Source: an uncultured Atopobiaceae bacterium (GTDB lineage: Bacteria; Actinomycetota; Coriobacteriia; Coriobacteriales; Atopobiaceae). Taken from it: a stretch of 8,600 nt of DNA. Under the pieces are notes generated by a model. It saw only the letters and a list, made by a program, of their open reading frames with translations. It did not search any database and was not told where the DNA came from. Where the stretch lies: positions 1 through 8,600 of the forward strand of contig CAJOKK010000085.1 in the NCBI GenBank assembly GCA_905235165.1, in the 5' to 3' direction. Below, in pieces: positions 5,938 through 8,600 of this stretch. Numbering within the stretch: position 1 is the first letter of the stretch; every line of letters starts with the position of its first letter. A program made the translations under genes and the position numbers.

Positions 5938-6731
5938 TGCTCGAGCTCAAGGGTGTGCGTAAGGTCTTCAATACCGGCACAGTCAACGAGAAGGTCGCCC
6001 TTGACGGCATCGACCTGCACCTTCTCCCCGGCGACTTCGTCACGATCATCGGCGGCAACGGCGCTGGCAAGTCAACCATGCTCAACACCATCGCGGGTGC
6101 CTACCTGGTGGATGCGGGCACCGTTACCGTCAACGGCACCGACGTGACCTTCATGTCCGAGGCCAAGCGCGCCAAGTTCCTGGGCCGCGTCTTCCAAGAC
6201 CCGCGCTTCGGCACGGCCACCGACATGCAGATCGACGAGAACCTCGCCCTCGCAGCCCGTCGCGGCAAGCGCCGCACGCTGGCCTGGGGCATCACCCACG
6301 AGGAGCGCGAGCTCTTCCGCGAGAGGCTTGCCCGCCTGGGCCTGGGCCTCGAGAACCGCCTTTCCGACAAGGTCGGCCTGCTCTCCGGTGGCCAGCGCCA
6401 GGCACTCACCCTGCTCATGGCTACGATCCAGAGCCCCGATGTGCTCCTGCTCGACGAGCACACCGCCGCCCTCGATCCCAAGACGGCGGCCCTCGTGCTC
6501 GAGATCACCGAAGAGGTGGTAACCGAGAACAACCTCACCACGCTCATGGTCACGCACAACATGCACGACGCCATCCGCATGGGCAACCGCCTCATCATGA
6601 TGTCGGCCGGCAAGATCATCTTCGACGTGCGTGGCGAGGAGAAGTCCCGCCTGCAGATCTCTGACCTCATGAAGAAGTTCGAGGAAGCCGCAGGTGTCGA
6701 GTTCGATAACGACCGCATGCTCCTCGGTTAG
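5937..6731 (+). CDS. ABC importer ATP-binding protein (TrpZ-like)
   Basis: This 264-residue cytoplasmic ATPase powers the importer. All nucleotide-binding elements are visible: Walker A GGNGAGKST (39-47), Q-loop FQDP (Q87), ABC signature LSGGQRQ (149-155), Walker B VLLLDEH (169-175) with catalytic E174, D-loop AALDPK, and H-loop VTHNMHD (H207). The Q-loop region, VFQDPRFGTATDMQIDENLALA, and the unusual H after the Walker B glutamate are typical of COG1101 ATPases, the partners of COG2984 lipoproteins and COG4120 permeases. The ATG overlaps the permease stop by one base, and AGGGAG at 5921-5926 is its ribosome binding site. The three subunits form a complete importer; whether the substrate is tryptophan is inferred. 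Confidence 0.95.
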   Translation: MLELKGVRKVFNTGTVNEKVALDGIDLHLLPGDFVTIIGGNGAGKSTMLNTIAGAYLVDAGTVTVNGTDVTFMSEAKRAKFLGRVFQDPRFGTATDMQIDENLALAARRGKRRTLAWGITHEERELFRERLARLGLGLENRLSDKVGLLSGGQRQALTLLMATIQSPDVLLLDEHTAALDPKTAALVLEITEEVVTENNLTTLMVTHNMHDAIRMGNRLIMMSAGKIIFDVRGEEKSRLQISDLMKKFEEAAGVEFDNDRMLLG

Positions 6732-6801
6732 CCCAACGCCTCGGTAGGGGAGAAGCCCCAGCGCGCCAGCTAACGGCCAGGCAGCAAGGGAGGTAGCCGC
6801 C

Positions 6802-7206
6802 ATGCTCGACGAGTCCAACTCCATCCAAGAGGTCCGAGACTACTTCGGGAACGACCGCTTTGCCTCCGAGGCCTGCGCCTGCGAGGTGCTTGAGGCCTCC
6901 CACGGCCACGCAGTGACGGCCTTCACCATCTCCGGCCAGCACCTCAACGCCCAGGGCTTCGTCATGGGCGGCGCCATCTTCACGCTGGCCGACTTCGCCC
7001 TGGCCGTGGCCTGCAATATCGGCGAGAACCCCACGGTCTCGGTCTCCAACACGATCGAGTACTTCTCGCCTCCAAAGGGCGGCCGGCTATTCGCGACGGC
7101 AGACGCCGACAAGAGCGGCCGCAGCCTGGGCTTCTATACGGTGAGCGTTACCGACGACCTCGGCACGCCGGTGGCAAAGATGACGGCCACCTGTTTTCGT
7201 AGGTAA
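6802..7206 (+). CDS. PaaI-family hotdog-fold thioesterase
   Basis: This 134-residue protein matches the PaaI / 4HBT acyl-CoA thioesterase family (PF03061), small cytoplasmic enzymes, usually tetrameric, that hydrolyse acyl-CoA, often aryl- or hydroxyphenylacetyl-CoA. The core HLNAQGFVMGGAIFTLADFA (47-66) aligns with the family active-site segment: N49, the Gly-Gly pair at 56-57, and D64 at the place of the catalytic acid on the central helix. The family's usual His before Gly-Gly is Met (M55). The C-terminal half (IEYFSPPKGGRLFATADADKSGRSLGFYTVSVTDD) gives the strands of the fold. GGGAGG at 6788-6793 lies eight bases before the ATG. The 70-nt gap after the ATPase gene allows co-transcription. 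A link to aromatic metabolism would fit the importer but is speculation. Confidence 0.9.
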   Translation: MLDESNSIQEVRDYFGNDRFASEACACEVLEASHGHAVTAFTISGQHLNAQGFVMGGAIFTLADFALAVACNIGENPTVSVSNTIEYFSPPKGGRLFATADADKSGRSLGFYTVSVTDDLGTPVAKMTATCFRR

Positions 7207-7283
7207 GGGCCAGGCCTCGCCGCTTGCCGCCGCCATCGGGCCACTGGCGTGTTAAATGCTTCCGTCGCCGTGCCATTCCCTTA

Positions 7284-7311
7284 TTGACTTCACCTAGTTT
7301 GGGTATATACC
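7284..7311 (+). promoter_or_regulatory. Sigma-70-type promoter candidate
   Basis: TTGACT at 7284-7289 matches five of six -35 positions. TATACC at 7306-7311 follows after 16 bases; TATATA at 7304-7309 overlaps it with a short 14-base spacer. Transcription would start near 7318 and give a leader of about 240 nt before the gene at 7560. It is the best promoter candidate in the window. Confidence 0.55.
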
Positions 7312-7334
7312 ATCATGCCCAGATATCTATATAG

Positions 7335-7361
7335 GTGCGCTGCTCCTTTGGCGCACAAAGG
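7335..7361 (+). promoter_or_regulatory. Overlapping alternative hairpins in the leader
   Basis: GTGCGC (7335-7340) pairs with GCGCAC (7351-7356). CCTTTG (7345-7350) pairs with CAAAGG (7356-7361). The two share C7356, and each would close part of the other's loop, so they are alternatives. A pseudoknot using both seems sterically unlikely because no bases would link the two stems. Confidence 0.4.
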
Positions 7362-7413
7362 GAAGGACCGTACGTCGCCGCTCGCACGGCAAGGATAACC
7401 GCATACAAAGCCC

Positions 7414-7468
7414 GCACCATTTTGGTGCAAGCACCGTTGGCAAAATTGCGCGCGATTGCGCCGCGCAA
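7414..7468 (+). promoter_or_regulatory. Second set of leader hairpins
   Basis: GCACCA (7414-7419) pairs with TGGTGC (7423-7428) over a 3-base loop. The GGTGC inside it (7424-7428) can instead pair with GCACC (7431-7435). Downstream, TTGCGCG (7446-7452) pairs with CGCGCAA (7462-7468). The shared GGTGC makes two mutually exclusive states, as seen in attenuators, but no T-run follows. Confidence 0.4.
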
Positions 7469-7559
7469 CTGAGCTTCGGTGCGTCATACTTTTGTAGTTA
7501 CGAAACTGTTGGAATTATGTCTTGCCGCCACGGCAGGGCTCAGGGGAAAGCGCAGGCTT

Positions 7560-8600
7560 ATGTTCTCGCGTCAAAACCAAAACAATACAAGCGAACCAGC
7601 CCCCACCGCCACCACCACGGCAAAGGATTCTCAGCGGCTCAAGCACAAGGAGCTGCAGAAGCTTAAGCGCGACGATCTCCTGCAGCTGCTCCTTGAGCAG
7701 ATGCGTGAGGCCGACCGCCTCCGTGAGGAGCTCAGTGGCGTCTATGGACAGAACGAGCAGCTCGTTGAGCTGGCCGACCGCCTTAAGGCCCGCCTGAACG
7801 AGAAGGACGCCCAGATTGACGTCCTGAGGGTCAAGCTTGGCGAGAAGGACGCCATCATCGAGGAGGTCTTCGCCCATACCCGCAACATGGTGAACGAAGG
7901 CAACGCCGAGCGCGCTGCCGAGTACCAGACGGTACAGGAGCTCCTGACCGAGCACTTCCTGACCCCGCGTGCCACGACCGAGGCGTCTGTGGCTCGTGCC
8001 CATGCCTACGAGGAGGCCTTGGAGAACCAGGGCGATGCCATCGAGCTGGGCCCCGTGTCTCCCGAGGTGGAGCAGGCCATCGCTGGCGCTTCGCATGCTG
8101 GCTACATCCCCGGGCAGCCTGATGCGCCTCAGCTTGCGCCGGCCTCTGACGTCCCTGGTGGCCCCGAGGCTGCTCCCTATGCTGAGGGTCCTGCGGCAGT
8201 GCCCGTTGAGGCTCCCACTCCCGCGCCCGAGGCCCCTGTTGCGGAGGCTCCCGCAGCGCCTGCGCCCGAGGCTCCTGTTGCGGAGGCTCCCGCAGCAGAT
8301 GCGCCTCAGGAAGCCAACGACGCAGAGCTTGCGCAGACGGTCGAGCACTTCGACGCGATCCTTGCCCACGCAACGGATGCCGCCGAGACGGCCAAGGCCA
8401 TTGAGGCCGAGTCCGCCAAGATGGCCCAGATAGCCGAGGGCATCTCCCAGACCCACGAGGCCAATGTCGAAAGCTTCGAGTCTGAGTTTAACCTTGACTT
8501 CGATGACTCCGTGATTCCCGTGGCACCCGAGGTACAGCCCGAGGTAAGCCCCGAGCCTGCAGCGGTCGCCAGTGAGGCCCCGGCCCCCGAGCCTGCCCCT
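7560..8600 (+). CDS. Coiled-coil, Ala/Pro/Glu-rich protein, 3' end missing
   Basis: The frame stays open from the ATG at 7560 to the window edge (347 codons), so the C-terminus is absent. I do not recognise the function. Residues 1-22 are polar and Thr/Ala/Pro-rich with no signal peptide or membrane segment. Residues 24-106 form a strongly charged coiled coil with Leu heptads (LKRDDLLQLLLEQMREADRL, then QLVELADRLKARLNEKDAQI). A short ordered stretch follows to about 135, then a low-complexity Ala/Pro/Glu linker (about 185-250) with two 13-residue repeats, a second helical Ala/Glu segment (about 252-303), an acidic patch (ESEFNLDFDD), and another Pro/Glu tract. The start is uncertain: AGGGGA at 7542-7547 is 12 bases upstream, longer than usual. 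Possible roles are cell-division, envelope scaffold or cytoskeletal, by architecture only. Confidence 0.75.
   Translation, partial: MFSRQNQNNTSEPAPTATTTAKDSQRLKHKELQKLKRDDLLQLLLEQMREADRLREELSGVYGQNEQLVELADRLKARLNEKDAQIDVLRVKLGEKDAIIEEVFAHTRNMVNEGNAERAAEYQTVQELLTEHFLTPRATTEASVARAHAYEEALENQGDAIELGPVSPEVEQAIAGASHAGYIPGQPDAPQLAPASDVPGGPEAAPYAEGPAAVPVEAPTPAPEAPVAEAPAAPAPEAPVAEAPAADAPQEANDAELAQTVEHFDAILAHATDAAETAKAIEAESAKMAQIAEGISQTHEANVESFESEFNLDFDDSVIPVAPEVQPEVSPEPAAVASEAPAPEPAP
8223..8300 (+). repeat. Two tandem 39-nt repeats inside the coiled-coil gene
   Basis: Bases 8223-8261 and 8262-8300 are near-identical in-frame copies encoding APEAPVAEAPAAP and APEAPVAEAPAAD (residues 222-234 and 235-247). 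Differences include one synonymous C/T change and the last two codons. This points to recent expansion by slippage or recombination in the Pro/Ala/Glu linker. Confidence 0.9.

Larger units (their letters stand above)
7207..7559 (+). other. Intergenic region and structured leader
   Basis: No gene is supported in these 353 bases. The first 60 are GC-rich, with a weak CGCCA/TGGCG dyad near 7229-7247 that could end the preceding transcript. After the promoter candidate the sequence is enriched in short complementary segments: GTGCGC/GCGCAC, CCTTTG/CAAAGG, GCACCA/TGGTGC, GGTGC/GCACC, TTGCGCG/CGCGCAA and TGCCG/CGGCA. Several overlap, so they cannot all form together. It does not match a riboswitch, tmRNA, RNase P or SRP RNA consensus that I can recall. 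Confidence 0.5.

Noticed and set aside
7335..7361. H-type pseudoknot (preQ1-like riboswitch fold)
   Set aside because: Both stems can be drawn together, but no bases would link the end of stem 1 to stem 2, which is sterically unlikely. The sequence does not match a riboswitch consensus that I know.
7207..7560. Known structural RNA (SRP RNA, RNase P, tmRNA, tRNA)
   Set aside because: I looked for the SRP GGAAGG/AGCAGC core, the RNase P GAGGAAAGTC segment, and tRNA T-loop sequences; none is present in a convincing arrangement.
7517..7663. Small open frame of about 48 codons starting at ATG 7517
   Set aside because: It lacks a ribosome binding site, overlaps the start of the coiled-coil gene in another frame, and has a His/Arg-rich sequence typical of a shadow reading.
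7515..8456. 313-codon minus-strand open frame opposite the coiled-coil gene
   Set aside because: It is Leu/Gly/Arg-rich with no recognisable family. It is a mirror of the Glu/Ala-rich plus-strand gene, which has a coherent coiled coil with heptads.

Overview
The window is GC-rich bacterial DNA whose genes strongly favour C or G at third codon positions. Eight protein-coding genes are supported, all on the + strand; the last runs off the right edge. Strong AGGAGG-type ribosome binding sites, a lipoprotein substrate-binding protein with an N-terminal twin arginine, and a eukaryotic-like (type II) NADP isocitrate dehydrogenase suggest a high-GC Gram-positive. An anaerobic Coriobacteriia member (Collinsella/Olsenella-like) is my best guess. 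This is inference from style and family resemblance, not from a marker gene.

Layout: 1-414 is a visibly more AT-rich intergenic region with repeated GAAAACAC-type boxes and a dyad just before the first gene. Then follow an amidohydrolase-2 family metal hydrolase (415-1212) and a CorA-family divalent cation channel (1341-2285). Between the CorA-like gene and icd lies the most unusual object here, a near-perfect palindrome of about 272 bp (2272-2543). Its left end is the last codons of the CorA-like gene, and its arms are built from tandem repeats of a roughly 12-nt GAGTC-containing unit. icd follows (2642-3841). After a 61-nt gap comes a three-gene ABC importer: lipoprotein (3903-4892), permease (5020-5937) and ATPase (5937-6731). 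It matches the COG2984/COG4120/COG1101 set, whose characterised members import tryptophan or other aromatic amino acids. A PaaI-type hotdog thioesterase (6802-7206) closes the run.

The region 7207-7559 holds a good promoter candidate and a leader of about 240 nt with overlapping, mutually exclusive hairpins. It precedes an unrecognised coiled-coil, Ala/Pro/Glu-rich protein (7560 to the edge).

How the parts may work together: icd through the thioesterase could be one transcript, since gaps are 61, 127, -1 and 70 nt and no strong internal promoter is visible. A 14-bp hairpin sits between the binding-protein gene and the permease, where it could give the lipoprotein mRNA higher abundance. The long palindrome separates the CorA-like gene from icd and is the natural candidate for a transcription or RNA-processing boundary. 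No known defence system, mobile-element transposase, CRISPR array, tRNA or rRNA is visible.
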